Shown piece after piece: positions 37,104 through 46,142 of a stretch of 64,000 bases of DNA (position 1 is the first letter of the stretch; the number at the start of each line of letters is the position of its first letter). The notes under the pieces were generated by a model that was not told the origin of the DNA, searched no databases, and worked only from the letters and a program-made list of their open reading frames with translations. The stretch is from Chryseolinea soli (GTDB taxonomy: Bacteria; Bacteroidota; Bacteroidia; Cytophagales; Cyclobacteriaceae), in the NCBI RefSeq assembly GCF_003589925.1, contig NZ_CP032382.1:6882001-6946000 (forward strand), written 5' to 3'. The translations under genes and the position numbers were made by a program.

Positions 37104-38105
37104 ATGCGCTATTCAAAAATAGTAGGCCTCGGCCACCATGTCCCCGAAACCGTCATCACCAACCAATACCTTTCCACCGTCATGGACACCAACAATGACT
37201 GGATCATTGAGCGGACGGGCATCCAGGAACGCCGGTGGATGGATCCCGCCAAGGACACCGTTGCCAACATGGCCGCCAAAGCCACCCGCATGGCCCTGAC
37301 GCGCGCAAAGCTCACCGAAAAGGATATCGACTTCATCGTCTTCGCCACCATCACCCCCGACTATTTCTTCCCCGGCAGCGGCGTGCTGCTGCAACGCGAG
37401 CTGGGTCTCGACGGCCGCATCGGCGCCCTCGACATACGCAACGCCTGCTCGGGGTTCATCTACGCCCTTTCGGTAGCCGACCAGTTTATCAAGAGCGGCA
37501 TGTACAAGACCATCCTGGTGATCGGTGCTGAAATTCAATCCACGGCCCTGGACATCACCACGCGCGGACGCAACACGGCCGTGATCTTTGGCGACGGCGC
37601 CGGAGCGGCCATCCTGCAGCCTTCCGACAAACCGGGCATCCTTTCCACCCACCTCCACAGCGACGGCAACTTTGCCGAGGAGCTGTATGTGAAAGACCCC
37701 GGCAGCAGCCGGCCCCACGCCGAACGGCAGCCCGACCAGATCACGGACACGTCAACGTTCAAGGTGGTGATGAATGGCAACCAGGTGTTCAAACATGCCG
37801 TGGTGCGCTTTATGGAAGTGATCAACGAGGCGCTGGACGCCAACCACCTCAAAAAGGAAGATATCAACCTGCTGGTGCCCCACCAGGCCAACTTGCGCAT
37901 CAGCCAATACATCCAAGAAAAGCTGGCCCTGACCGACAGCCAGGTGTACAACAACATTATGCGTTATGGCAACACCACCGCCGCCTCCATTCCCATTGCC
38001 ATGAGCGAGGCCTGGGCCGAAGGGAAAATCAAGGAAAATGACTTAATTTGTTTAGCTGCATTTGGCAGCGGTTTCACCTGGGCTTCTGCTTTGCTCCGGT
38101 GGTGA
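37104..38105 (+). CDS. Beta-ketoacyl-ACP synthase III (FabH family)
   Basis: The product is 333 aa, standard for FabH. The catalytic triad is visible: Cys115 (NACSGF), His260 (PHQAN) and Asn290 (YGNTTAAS). The opening is typical (KIVGLGHHVPETVITNQYL, DWIIERTGIQERRW) and so is the end (AAFGSGFTWASALLRW). It condenses an acyl-CoA starter with malonyl-ACP to begin fatty acid synthesis. Bacteroidota often carry several FabH copies, some for branched or polyketide-like lipids, so I give no number. It is followed 54 bp later by a small conserved gene on the same strand. Confidence 0.93.
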   Translation: MRYSKIVGLGHHVPETVITNQYLSTVMDTNNDWIIERTGIQERRWMDPAKDTVANMAAKATRMALTRAKLTEKDIDFIVFATITPDYFFPGSGVLLQRELGLDGRIGALDIRNACSGFIYALSVADQFIKSGMYKTILVIGAEIQSTALDITTRGRNTAVIFGDGAGAAILQPSDKPGILSTHLHSDGNFAEELYVKDPGSSRPHAERQPDQITDTSTFKVVMNGNQVFKHAVVRFMEVINEALDANHLKKEDINLLVPHQANLRISQYIQEKLALTDSQVYNNIMRYGNTTAASIPIAMSEAWAEGKIKENDLICLAAFGSGFTWASALLRW

Positions 38106-38159
38106 TGATTCCCTTACTGACCCATGCTTTGACCTGCTAAACTACCCGATTTAAAAATC

Positions 38160-38384
38160 ATGAAGACCACCTCCTACAACCCCAGCCCGCTTGAAGTGGA
38201 TTTTGCCAATGCGCTTCAAAGTCTTCAAAAAGAGCTGGAGAAACACCTCCAAGACAACCAGGTGATCCACGTGGAGAGCAACATCCGCCGCGACAACCCG
38301 ATGGTGAAATTCAGCCTGTTGGACAAGGATGGCGATCCGCATGAAATCGTGGTCCGCATCATTCAGATACCGGACAAATTCTGA
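38160..38384 (+). CDS. Small conserved Bacteroidota protein, unknown function
   Basis: The product is 74 aa, cytoplasmic, beginning MKTTSYNPSPLEVDFANAL and ending VVRIIQIPDKF. A helical first half and a beta-hairpin second half (DNPMVKFSLLDKDGDPHEIV) are apparent. I believe similar small proteins are common in Cytophagales, but no role is known to me. It probably shares a transcript with the FabH gene. Confidence 0.7.
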   Translation: MKTTSYNPSPLEVDFANALQSLQKELEKHLQDNQVIHVESNIRRDNPMVKFSLLDKDGDPHEIVVRIIQIPDKF

Positions 38385-38484
38385 TCCGCGCATTCATCCG
38401 GTTGCGCTACCGGTTCAATTGGATTTTTTACTTACATTTCATTTGAAGTCCGAATCCTAATCTTACCCCTAAGACCGCACGTAC

Positions 38485-39798
38485 ATGTCTATACTGATCA
38501 TCCTGTTTTGCATTGCGCTCCTGGTTCTTTTCATCACCCGTCTCAAGCTCAACGCCTTCCTGGCCTTTTTACTGATCGCGATCCTGGCGGGACTGCTGCT
38601 CGGGATCGAGCCGGCAAAGATCACCGGGTCCATTCAGAAAGGTATGGGCGACATGCTGGGCTCCCTCATCATCGTCGTCGCCTGTGGTGCCATGCTGGGC
38701 AAACTCACGGCCGACAGCGGCGCGGCACAACAGATCGCCACCGGGCTCATGAAACTTTTTGGCGAGCGTTATATTCAATGGGCGCTTATGATCACCGGGT
38801 TCATCATCGGCATCCCGCTGTTTTACAACGTGGGTTTTGTGTTGGTGATCCCCCTGATCTTCTCGGTAGCGGAGAAATACAAGCTGCCCGTCGTCTACAT
38901 CGGGGTGCCCATGCTGGCCGCGCTCTCGGTGACACACGGTTTCTTACCGCCTCACCCCTCTCCCGCCGCATTGGTAGGCGCATTTCATGCCGACATGGGA
39001 AAGACGTTGATGTATGGCGTGCTCATTGCGATACCCACCGTCATCATAGCGGGTCCGTTGTTTTCCAGGGCCTTGAAAAATATCCACGCGCCGATGTTGC
39101 GCACCTTCAAGTCGGAAACTTTGCCCGAAGACCAGTTACCCAGCCTGGGGGTTAGTATTTTCTCGTCCCTGCTTCCGGTTCTTCTGCTCGGGCTCACCAC
39201 CTTTGCCAGCGGCGCCGTGCCTGAAAAAGGACCGCTCAAAACCGTCATGACATTCCTTAGCGACCCCGCCATCGTCATGATCCTCTCCCTGGCCGTGGCC
39301 ACCTACACACTCGGCCTGCGCATGCACATGCCCATGAAACGCATCATGGACATTTATGGCGAATCGGTAAAAGACATCGCCATGCTCCTCCTCATCATGG
39401 GCGGCGCGGGCTCCCTGAAACAAATCCTCATCGACAGTGGCGTCAGCCAAGAGATCGGCGACCTGCTCAACGGCCTCGATGTACATCCGCTTGTGCTGGG
39501 ATGGGCGATGGCCTGTCTCATTCGCGTATGCGTAGGTTCAGCAACGGTTGCCGGACTCACCGCCGTGGGCATCATCATGCCCGTCATGAGCCGGCCCGAT
39601 GTGAATCCCGAATTGATGGTCCTCTCCATTGGAGCCGGCAGCCTCATGTTCTCGCACGTGAACGACGCCGGCTTCTGGCTCTTCAAAGAATATTTCGGCC
39701 TCAGCATCCGGGACACGATAAAATCATGGTCAATCATGGAAACGATTGTAGCGATCGCGGGATTGATTGGAGTGATGATTTTGAATGCGATTATTTGA
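38485..39798 (+). CDS. GntP-family permease (gluconate or D-serine type)
   Basis: The product is 437 aa with about twelve membrane spans. Family marks are ITGSIQKGMGDMLGSLIIVV near the start, VTHGFLPPHPSP in the middle, SATVAGLTAVGIIMP and MFSHVNDAGFW near the end. GntP proteins carry gluconate, other sugar acids or, in the DsdX branch, D-serine, by proton symport. The genes that follow encode RidA, a D-serine dehydratase/D-threonine aldolase-like enzyme and a dipeptidase, which favours a D-amino acid substrate. However, a repeat and a possible terminator separate it from them, so it is a neighbour rather than a proven operon member. Confidence 0.88.
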   Translation: MSILIILFCIALLVLFITRLKLNAFLAFLLIAILAGLLLGIEPAKITGSIQKGMGDMLGSLIIVVACGAMLGKLTADSGAAQQIATGLMKLFGERYIQWALMITGFIIGIPLFYNVGFVLVIPLIFSVAEKYKLPVVYIGVPMLAALSVTHGFLPPHPSPAALVGAFHADMGKTLMYGVLIAIPTVIIAGPLFSRALKNIHAPMLRTFKSETLPEDQLPSLGVSIFSSLLPVLLLGLTTFASGAVPEKGPLKTVMTFLSDPAIVMILSLAVATYTLGLRMHMPMKRIMDIYGESVKDIAMLLLIMGGAGSLKQILIDSGVSQEIGDLLNGLDVHPLVLGWAMACLIRVCVGSATVAGLTAVGIIMPVMSRPDVNPELMVLSIGAGSLMFSHVNDAGFWLFKEYFGLSIRDTIKSWSIMETIVAIAGLIGVMILNAII

Positions 39799-39876
39799 GT
39801 CAGGAGCCAGGAGTCAGAATCCAGGAGCCAGGAGTTGGGAGTCGGCATTCAGTAGCCAGTAGTCAGTAGTCAGTAA
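39798..39876 (+). repeat. Dispersed repeat array after the permease gene
   Basis: The first half repeats AGGAGCCAGGAGTCAG and ATCCAGGAGCCAGGAG. The second half is the CAGTAGCCAGTAGTCAGTAG family. The same two-part layout occurs at 52637-52714. Confidence 0.85.
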
Positions 39877-40000
39877 TTTTGGTAGTGGGGAGTTAATAGC
39901 GGATGAACTTTGTTACGATGTCCTTTGAAAAGGTGGGAATGGAAGCCAAGGGATTCGTCCTGTTGATGCTTCGCATCAATAAGATTCCGGCCATCGCCAT

Positions 40001-40027
40001 TGTTGGTGTTCAACCAACACGTTTTTT
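40001..40027 (+). terminator. Rho-independent-type terminator after the permease unit
   Basis: A 7-bp stem TGTTGGT/ACCAACA with loop GTTCA is followed by CGTTTTTT. It lies about 200 bp after the permease stop. Confidence 0.5.
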
Positions 40028-40157
40028 GACCCGATACACAAATAAAACCGGTATCACAAAGCGTCCCAATCTATAAGTACCTATCGCATTCCGGTTCACC
40101 ATCATAGTGTGCTCCAACACACCATCCCTCCTCCTGGATTCTTGCTGCTGATTTCAT

Positions 40158-40165
40158 TACTTTTG
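40158..40165 (+). promoter_or_regulatory. -7 box of the ridA-dipeptidase operon
   Basis: TACTTTTG is an exact TAnnTTTG match. It lies 32 nt before ATG 40198. The -33 region is weak. Confidence 0.5.
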
Positions 40166-40197
40166 GCCACAACATTCTCTAACCTTGAAAACACATT

Positions 40198-40671
40198 ATG
40201 TCTGCAACAACCTCGCCTGATCAGAATTTCGAAAAACTTGGCCTCACGCTGCCTCCTGCTCCCACGCCACTAGGTGTTTACAAACCTTTTTTGATCGTGG
40301 GTAATTTTGTTTACGTATCCGGTCATGGTACGGTGAAGGAAGATAAAAGCCTGATCATTGGGCGCATTGGCAAGGATATGACGATGGAGGAAGGCAAACT
40401 CGCTGCGCAACAGGTGGGGCTTGCCATCTTGGCGACGCTGAAGCAGAACCTGGGTAGCTTCAATAAGATCAAGCGGGTGATCAAGGTTTTGGGTATGGTG
40501 AATTGCACGTCCGACTTTGAACGGCATCCTTATGTCATCAACGGCTGTAGCGAATTGTTTGCCAAGGTTTGGGGTGAAGAGAACGGTGTGGGTGTGCGCA
40601 GCGCCGTGGGGATGGGGTCGCTGCCGGATAATATTCCTGTGGAAATTGAGGCCATGTTTGAACTGGTGTAG
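40198..40671 (+). CDS. RidA family protein (enamine/imine deaminase)
   Basis: The product is 157 aa, in the longer RidA group. Marks are VGNFVYVSGHGTV, the conserved Arg in GVRSAVGMGSLPDNIP and the Glu in PVEIEAMFEL. RidA hydrolyses reactive 2-aminoacrylate and related imines produced by PLP dehydratases, giving the keto acid and ammonia. The next gene, 3 bp away, encodes just such a PLP enzyme, so it probably quenches that enzyme's product (inference). First gene of a three-gene unit. Confidence 0.9.
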   Translation: MSATTSPDQNFEKLGLTLPPAPTPLGVYKPFLIVGNFVYVSGHGTVKEDKSLIIGRIGKDMTMEEGKLAAQQVGLAILATLKQNLGSFNKIKRVIKVLGMVNCTSDFERHPYVINGCSELFAKVWGEENGVGVRSAVGMGSLPDNIPVEIEAMFELV

Positions 40672-40674
40672 CGT

Positions 40675-41784
40675 ATGAAAACGGATTGGTTTGTTCTTCA
40701 AAACGCGGACGAGTTGGATACACCGGCGATGGTCGTGTATCCGGACCGTGTTATCGACAATATCAAAACCCTGGTGAACAGCATCGACGATGTGAAACGG
40801 TTGCGGCCGCATGTGAAAACACATAAGTCGGCGGAAGTAACCGCCATGATGCTGGCGGCGGGGATAAAGAAATTTAAGTGTGCCACCATTTCGGAAGCCG
40901 AGATGCTCGGCACCGTGGGGGCACCGGACGTGTTGCTCGCCTATCAGCCCGTTGGCCCTAAGGCCGTGCGACTGGCAGAACTGGTTCAGCGATTCCCAAA
41001 AACTGCCTTCAGTTGCCTGATCGATAATGCGACAACGGCCAAACAGCTTTCGGATATTTTCCTGGAACGAAAAAAAGTCATCCCCGTCTATATCGACCTC
41101 AACGTGGGCATGAACCGTACGGGGATTGCACCGGCCGACGCGCTCGCACTCTTCAAGGCCTGCGAAGCGTTTGAGGGTATCGCCGTCGTCGGCTTGCATG
41201 CTTATGATGGGCACCTGCGCGATCCCGATATGTCCATCCGTACACAGCGCTGCAACGAAGCCTTTACTTCCGTGGAGAAATTGCAAGCGGACATCCGGAA
41301 GGAAAGCGGCAAAACACTCACCATCGTCGCCGGTGGCACGCCCACCTATTCGATCCATTCCAAGCGCAAGATGATCGAATGCAGTCCGGGGACGTATATC
41401 TATTGGGATATTGGCTATGCCAACACCCTCAAAGAACAAGACTATAAATTTGCCGCCTTGGTGGTGACCCGCGTCATTTCGAAGCCGGCGCCGGGCATCA
41501 TCTGCGTTGACCTGGGACACAAATCCATTGCTTCCGAAAACCCGTTGACGAGCCGCGTAACCTTTCTCAATGGCGGCGCCTTGCAACCCACCGGTCATAG
41601 CGAAGAGCACATGGTGTTGAAAGTTGAAGATGGAAGAGCGTATGCGGTAGGCGATGTCTTGTATGGCGTGCCCTATCACATTTGTCCCACCATCGCCCTA
41701 CACGACCGCGTGGCCTTCGTAGAAGATCAACAGGTTAAAGGCTATTGGACCACCTTATCGCGCAACCGCAAGATCACGGTTTGA
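40675..41784 (+). CDS. Fold-type III PLP enzyme, D-serine dehydratase/D-threonine aldolase-like
   Basis: The product is 369 aa. The N-terminal alanine racemase-like barrel has the PLP lysine in RPHVKTHKS (about residue 49), then VDLNVGMNRTG-like IDLNVGMNRTGI and GLHAYDGHL. The C-terminal beta domain carries His335-x-Cys337 (PYHICPT). From what I recall of crystal structures, eukaryotic-type D-serine dehydratase binds zinc by His-x-Cys, while D-threonine aldolase binds its metal by His-x-Asp. The His-x-Cys form therefore points to D-serine or D-threonine dehydration giving a keto acid. RidA next door fits, since dehydration gives aminoacrylate. D-threonine aldolase remains an alternative. Confidence 0.82.
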   Translation: MKTDWFVLQNADELDTPAMVVYPDRVIDNIKTLVNSIDDVKRLRPHVKTHKSAEVTAMMLAAGIKKFKCATISEAEMLGTVGAPDVLLAYQPVGPKAVRLAELVQRFPKTAFSCLIDNATTAKQLSDIFLERKKVIPVYIDLNVGMNRTGIAPADALALFKACEAFEGIAVVGLHAYDGHLRDPDMSIRTQRCNEAFTSVEKLQADIRKESGKTLTIVAGGTPTYSIHSKRKMIECSPGTYIYWDIGYANTLKEQDYKFAALVVTRVISKPAPGIICVDLGHKSIASENPLTSRVTFLNGGALQPTGHSEEHMVLKVEDGRAYAVGDVLYGVPYHICPTIALHDRVAFVEDQQVKGYWTTLSRNRKITV

Positions 41785-41810
41785 TCTGAGTACAAAAATC
41801 CCAACAAATC

Positions 41811-42881
41811 ATGTTTACGATCGACGCCCACCTGGACCTGAGTATGAATGCTATGGAATGGAACCGCGACTTGCGGAGACCCATTGTCGAAATGCGGGCC
41901 CGCGAACAAGGCATGACCGACAAACCCGACCGCGGCAACAACGTGGTGAACTTCGAAGAACTCCGCAAGGGAGACATCGGCGTGGTGGTCGCCACACAAA
42001 TTGCGCGCTATGTGGCCCCGGGCAATACCCTTCCCGGCTGGAATTCTCCATCCCAGGCCTGGGCGCAAACGCAAGCCCAACTGGCTTGGTACCGGGAAAT
42101 GGAAGAAGCCGGCGAATTAAAACCGATTACCACGTGGAGTGAATTGGAAAAACATGTGGCGTACTGGAACGACAACACGCCAAAAAACAACAAGGCCATC
42201 GGCTATATCCGCAGCCTGGAAGGCGCCGACTCCATCGTCACGTTGAAACACCTGGAGCGCGCCTATGCACAAGGGCTGCGCGCGGTTGGCCCGGCGCACT
42301 ACGGGCCTGGAAGATATGCGCAAGGCACGAATGCCACGGGTGGCATGGGGGCTGCCGGCAAGGCGTTGTTAAAGGAAATGGAACGCCTCAACATCATCCT
42401 CGACGCCACGCACCTTTGCGACGACAGCTTCCGCGAAGCGATGGATAATTTTAACGGCCATGTGTGGGCCAGCCATCACAACTGCCGGGCTATTGTAGAT
42501 CACAACCGCCAGTTCAGCGATGACCAGTTGAAAGAACTCATCGCACGGGGTGCGGTGATCGGTGGTGTGATGGATGCCTGGATGATGGTGCCGAACTGGG
42601 TGCGAGGGGTTTCTACGCCGCGGGGTACGAATTGTAATTTGGAGGTGCTCATCGATCATATGGATCATATCTGTCAGTTGGCGGGGAACGCAGACCACAT
42701 TGGAATCGGGTCGGACTTGGATGGAGGGTATGGAAAGGAACAGAGTCCCTACGATATCGAGACGATTGCGGATTTACAGACGTTCCCGGGTTTGCTGGCC
42801 AAGCGTGGATATTCGGCGGGGGATATTGAAAAGATAATGCATGGGAATTGGTTGCGCTTTTTGAAGAGAGCTTGGAGCTGA
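41811..42881 (+). CDS. Membrane-dipeptidase-type peptidase (family M19)
   Basis: The product is 356 aa with no signal peptide, so cytoplasmic here. The zinc ligands of renal-type dipeptidase can be followed: His-x-Asp in IDAHLDL, bridging Glu in RSLEGADSI, His in LDATHLCDDSF and ASHHNCRAIVDH, and the Asp in IGIGSDLDGGYG. M19 enzymes cleave dipeptides and often accept a D-residue at the C-terminal side. As the third gene of the ridA unit (26-bp gap) it may release D-amino acids from dipeptides for the PLP enzyme (inference). A strong hairpin ends the unit. Confidence 0.92.
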   Translation: MFTIDAHLDLSMNAMEWNRDLRRPIVEMRAREQGMTDKPDRGNNVVNFEELRKGDIGVVVATQIARYVAPGNTLPGWNSPSQAWAQTQAQLAWYREMEEAGELKPITTWSELEKHVAYWNDNTPKNNKAIGYIRSLEGADSIVTLKHLERAYAQGLRAVGPAHYGPGRYAQGTNATGGMGAAGKALLKEMERLNIILDATHLCDDSFREAMDNFNGHVWASHHNCRAIVDHNRQFSDDQLKELIARGAVIGGVMDAWMMVPNWVRGVSTPRGTNCNLEVLIDHMDHICQLAGNADHIGIGSDLDGGYGKEQSPYDIETIADLQTFPGLLAKRGYSAGDIEKIMHGNWLRFLKRAWS

Positions 42882-42895
42882 AACGCATTTTCACC

Positions 42896-42945
42896 GCCCT
42901 CCTTCGCTAAAGCTCCCGTCTTCGCTAAAGCTACGACGGGCAAGT
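42896..42945. repeat. Dispersed element with CTTCGCTAAAGCTACG
   Basis: Two units in tandem, CCTTCGCTAAAGCTCCCG and CTTCGCTAAAGCTACGACGG. The same core recurs at 61718-61765. It resembles a widespread class of short intergenic bacterial repeats. Confidence 0.7.
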
Positions 42946-42955
42946 CGGCGGGCAA

Positions 42956-42994
42956 GCGAAGTCAACGCAAAGGGAATCCATGCGTTGACTTCGC
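42956..42994. terminator. Perfect 14-bp hairpin between convergent genes
   Basis: GCGAAGTCAACGCA (42956-42969) pairs exactly with TGCGTTGACTTCGC (42981-42994) across an 11-base loop. It lies between the stops of the dipeptidase and M16 genes and likely terminates both, although T-runs are poor. Confidence 0.65.
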
Positions 42995-43009
42995 TATTTA
43001 ATATTGAGG

Positions 43010-45985
43010 TTATTGATTTGGTTTTTCTACGTTTATCTTCTGCACTTTTTCGTATCCAAAAACTTCGTCGAGGGAGAGTTGTTTCACTTCGCCGTAGGAT
43101 TGTAGGTCTTTCAGTTTGATTTTGCTTTTGTCTCCGATCAGCACCACATTAAAATTCTTTCCTTTGATGTATTGCTGTTGGAATTTCGTCACATCCTCTA
43201 GAGTGAACTTTTGGGCTTGGTCATAGACGTCTTTGCGGATGTCGTAGTTAAGGCCGCGTTTGCGGGCCTCCTCGTAGTTGAAAAGAATTTCCCATTTATT
43301 GATGCGTTCGCTTTCGATGCGGCTCACGATGGCATCGCGGGCTACATCAAAACCATTTTGCGTTTTGGGGAAATCGGTCAAAAGGTTGCGCATCGCTTTC
43401 ATGGCTTCGACTTGCTTGTCGGCTTGTGTGCCAATGTAGGCATAGAAGAAGTCGTTCTCGCTAGCTTTATCGGCCGAGCCGTAATAGGCAAATGCGGAAT
43501 AGGCCAGTCCCTGGGCTTCGCGCAGCTCCTGGAAGATGGGAGAGCTCATGTTGCCGCCAAAATATTCGTCAAACATTTGGGTGATGGGCATGCGGCCTTT
43601 ATCGAACTTCTCTCCCTTCGATAAGAACAGGATCTCTTCCTGCACCATGTCGTAATCGATCCAATACACAGAAGGCTTCTTCACGTCGGTCATGGCAAAC
43701 TCGACGGCTGGCGGCAGGGGTTTCAATTGATCGGGTAAGACGTGTTCCTTGTTCAGGAGTGTGAGGAGATCATCCGTTTTCTTCGGGCCATAGTAGAGCA
43801 CACGATGCTGTGTTTTTGTGAAGTCCTGGATCAGCGACACCAATTCACCCGACGTCACGGCCCGCAGATCTTTGTTGCTGAGCACGTTGGTGAACGACGA
43901 TTGGGGACCATACAGGCCATAGCTCATCAGGCCTCCGAACATGATAGCGCTCTTGTCTTTCTTGGTGTCTTCGCGTTGCTTGAAAATGCCATCCACCAAT
44001 TTCTTCAGGGCTTCGTCGTCGGGTTTAGGTTGGGCGAGCAGTTTTTCGAAAAGCTGCAGGGCCTTGTCCATGTTTTCGTTTAGCCCGGTCAGGTAGACAT
44101 AGGTCCGGTCTTCGGCCGCATACACCCCAAAGTTGCAACCCAGTTTGAAAAACTCTTTTTGCACGTCCTCTGCGGGCATCGTCTCGGTGCCCAGGTATTG
44201 CAAATACTCCACCGCCACTTTCATGCGCGGGTCGTTGTTGGTGCCCACGTCCGACAGGAAGTAGAGCATGAACAGGTCGTTCTCGGTGTTGGGTGTGTAG
44301 AGCACCTCCACGTCTTTGTTCATCTTCAGTTTTTGAACGTCTTTGTCGTAGTCCAAAAATACAGGCTGCAGCTTTTCTACTTTATTGCTCAACAACGTCT
44401 CGTGAAACGGCGAACGGTTTTCCTTGTTCAGCGCCACTTTGGTGATGGAAGGCTTTTCTACTTTGCGCGCGTTCGGGTCTTTGCCCGTGCGTTTATACAC
44501 CACAACATAGTTATTGGCATAATGCTCGTTGGCAAATTTCACGATGTCTTCCTTGGTGTATTTGCGCATGGCGTCGATCTCTCCTACAAAGTCCTGCCAC
44601 GGGATGTCGTTCGTAAAGGCCAGCACAAGATCGCCGGACCGGGACCAGTTTTGTTGGGAGTTTTCTACTTTTTCTTTTTTCAGATTGTTGATCGCCGCCT
44701 CGATGAGGTCGGCTTCAAAAGCACCTTGCTTCACCAACTCGATCTGTTCCTGTAGCAACTTCTGCACATTTTCCAGCGTCTGGCCTTCGCGGGGGCGGGC
44801 GGTGAACTCGTGCACGCAATAGTCGTTCAGGTAGTCGACGTAGGCTTGCGGTTCCAGCACGGTTTGTTTTTGCTTGAGGTTGATATCCATCAGGCCGGCC
44901 TGCCCGTTGTTGAGGATCTTGTTGACGAGCGTCAGCATCCGGTAGTCGTCGCTGTTCCGGCCTTTGAAGCGATAGGCCAGCGTCACCCACTCGGCGTCGG
45001 GTCCCAGCACTTCGCGCACAATGGGTGTCGTGATGGGCGCTTCTTCGATCTTCTTCCATTCGGGAAGTTTCTCGTTGGGCTTCCATCCGCCAAAATATTT
45101 GTCGAGGGTGGCAATGGTCTTGTCATAGTCCAGGTCGCCGCTCAGGCAGATCGCTACGTTGTTGGGCCGGTAGTAGGTATCGAAATATTCTTTGATGGCA
45201 GTGATGGACGGGTTCTTCAAGTGGTCGATCGTGCCGATCACGGTTTGCGTGCCATAGGGATGGCTGGGGAAGATGGCGGCGTAGAGCGCTTCATACGTTT
45301 TCCAGTAGTCGTTGTCCAGGCCGCGATTCTTTTCTTCGTATACCGCCTCCAGTTCCGTGTGAAAAAGTCGGGGCACGATCTTTTGGAAACGATTGGCTTC
45401 CAGTTGCGCCCAGTTGTCGAGCTGGTTGGAGGGAATGTCGTTGATGTAGACCGTGCGGTCTTCGGTCGTGTAGGCATTGGTGCCCGTGGCGCCGAGTTCG
45501 CTCACCATTTTGTCGTATTCATTGGCGATGGCCAGCTTCGACGCCTGGTTAGAGACCTGGTCGATCAGCTTGTAATAGGCGACCCGACCAACCGAATCCT
45601 GCAGCGTGCCATAGTGATTGAACATGTGCTCGATGCTGTCGAGATAGATTCCCTCTTCTTTCCAGTTCATCGTGCCGAAATCTGCGGTACCCTTGAACAT
45701 GATGTGTTCCAGGTAATGGGCCAGTCCCGTGTGCGATGCCGGGTCGTTTTTGCCCCCGGCCTTTACGGCAATCTGGGTTTGAATGCGGGGTTCGGATGGA
45801 TATTGGCTCAGGTATACTTTCAAACCGTTCTTTAGCGTGTAAATCCTTACCTTCAAAGGGTCGTCGGGCACGTAGGAATAGGTGAAGCCCTGGCTTTCGG
45901 CGGTTTTCAGTTCCGGGGTCTTTTCCTGGCGGCAGGCGTATAAAAACAGGATAAGCACCGCGGCGAGTAACGGAATTCTTTTCAT
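43010..45985 (-). CDS. M16 family zinc metallopeptidase (insulinase-like) lipoprotein
   Basis: The product is 991 aa from ATG 45985. A signal with lipobox LYAC precedes the mature protein, so it is membrane-anchored. The inverted zinc motif His90-Tyr-Leu-Glu93-His94 (LAHYLEHIMFKG) with the downstream Glu in LEAVYEEKNR marks the active N-terminal half; the C-terminal half is the inactive partner (ITQMFDEYFGGNMSSPIFQE). Both halves in one chain is typical for Bacteroidota. The frame opens upstream to 46054, but that stretch overlaps a probable -7 box near 46025 (TATTCTTTCG) and the lipobox is well placed from 45985. It diverges from the S41 peptidase gene. Confidence 0.93.
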   Translation of the reverse strand: MKRIPLLAAVLILFLYACRQEKTPELKTAESQGFTYSYVPDDPLKVRIYTLKNGLKVYLSQYPSEPRIQTQIAVKAGGKNDPASHTGLAHYLEHIMFKGTADFGTMNWKEEGIYLDSIEHMFNHYGTLQDSVGRVAYYKLIDQVSNQASKLAIANEYDKMVSELGATGTNAYTTEDRTVYINDIPSNQLDNWAQLEANRFQKIVPRLFHTELEAVYEEKNRGLDNDYWKTYEALYAAIFPSHPYGTQTVIGTIDHLKNPSITAIKEYFDTYYRPNNVAICLSGDLDYDKTIATLDKYFGGWKPNEKLPEWKKIEEAPITTPIVREVLGPDAEWVTLAYRFKGRNSDDYRMLTLVNKILNNGQAGLMDINLKQKQTVLEPQAYVDYLNDYCVHEFTARPREGQTLENVQKLLQEQIELVKQGAFEADLIEAAINNLKKEKVENSQQNWSRSGDLVLAFTNDIPWQDFVGEIDAMRKYTKEDIVKFANEHYANNYVVVYKRTGKDPNARKVEKPSITKVALNKENRSPFHETLLSNKVEKLQPVFLDYDKDVQKLKMNKDVEVLYTPNTENDLFMLYFLSDVGTNNDPRMKVAVEYLQYLGTETMPAEDVQKEFFKLGCNFGVYAAEDRTYVYLTGLNENMDKALQLFEKLLAQPKPDDEALKKLVDGIFKQREDTKKDKSAIMFGGLMSYGLYGPQSSFTNVLSNKDLRAVTSGELVSLIQDFTKTQHRVLYYGPKKTDDLLTLLNKEHVLPDQLKPLPPAVEFAMTDVKKPSVYWIDYDMVQEEILFLSKGEKFDKGRMPITQMFDEYFGGNMSSPIFQELREAQGLAYSAFAYYGSADKASENDFFYAYIGTQADKQVEAMKAMRNLLTDFPKTQNGFDVARDAIVSRIESERINKWEILFNYEEARKRGLNYDIRKDVYDQAQKFTLEDVTKFQQQYIKGKNFNVVLIGDKSKIKLKDLQSYGEVKQLSLDEVFGYEKVQKINVEKPNQ

Positions 45986-46142
45986 GGGTCTTGTTTTTTC
46001 TGTGATTTTTAAAAATACCGAAAGAATAACATACATTCCTTCAATTTTTACCAATTAAATGCTGAATTTTCCCTCTCCGAAAACAGCATCAACCTGATTT
46101 GCGGGTTTTACGTGTAGTAGATTTAGTTTGTGCCGCCTCCGT

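Larger units (their letters stand above)
39877..40197. other. Intergenic region before the ridA operon
   Basis: About 320 bp with no gene. It holds a hairpin TTGATGC-ttc-GCATCAA (39963-39979), the terminator-like hairpin at 40001 and the promoter box at 40158. Confidence 0.5.

Noticed and set aside
45986..46054. Longer start for the M16 peptidase
   Set aside because: The lipobox signal fits only the start at 45985, and a promoter-like box lies in the extension.
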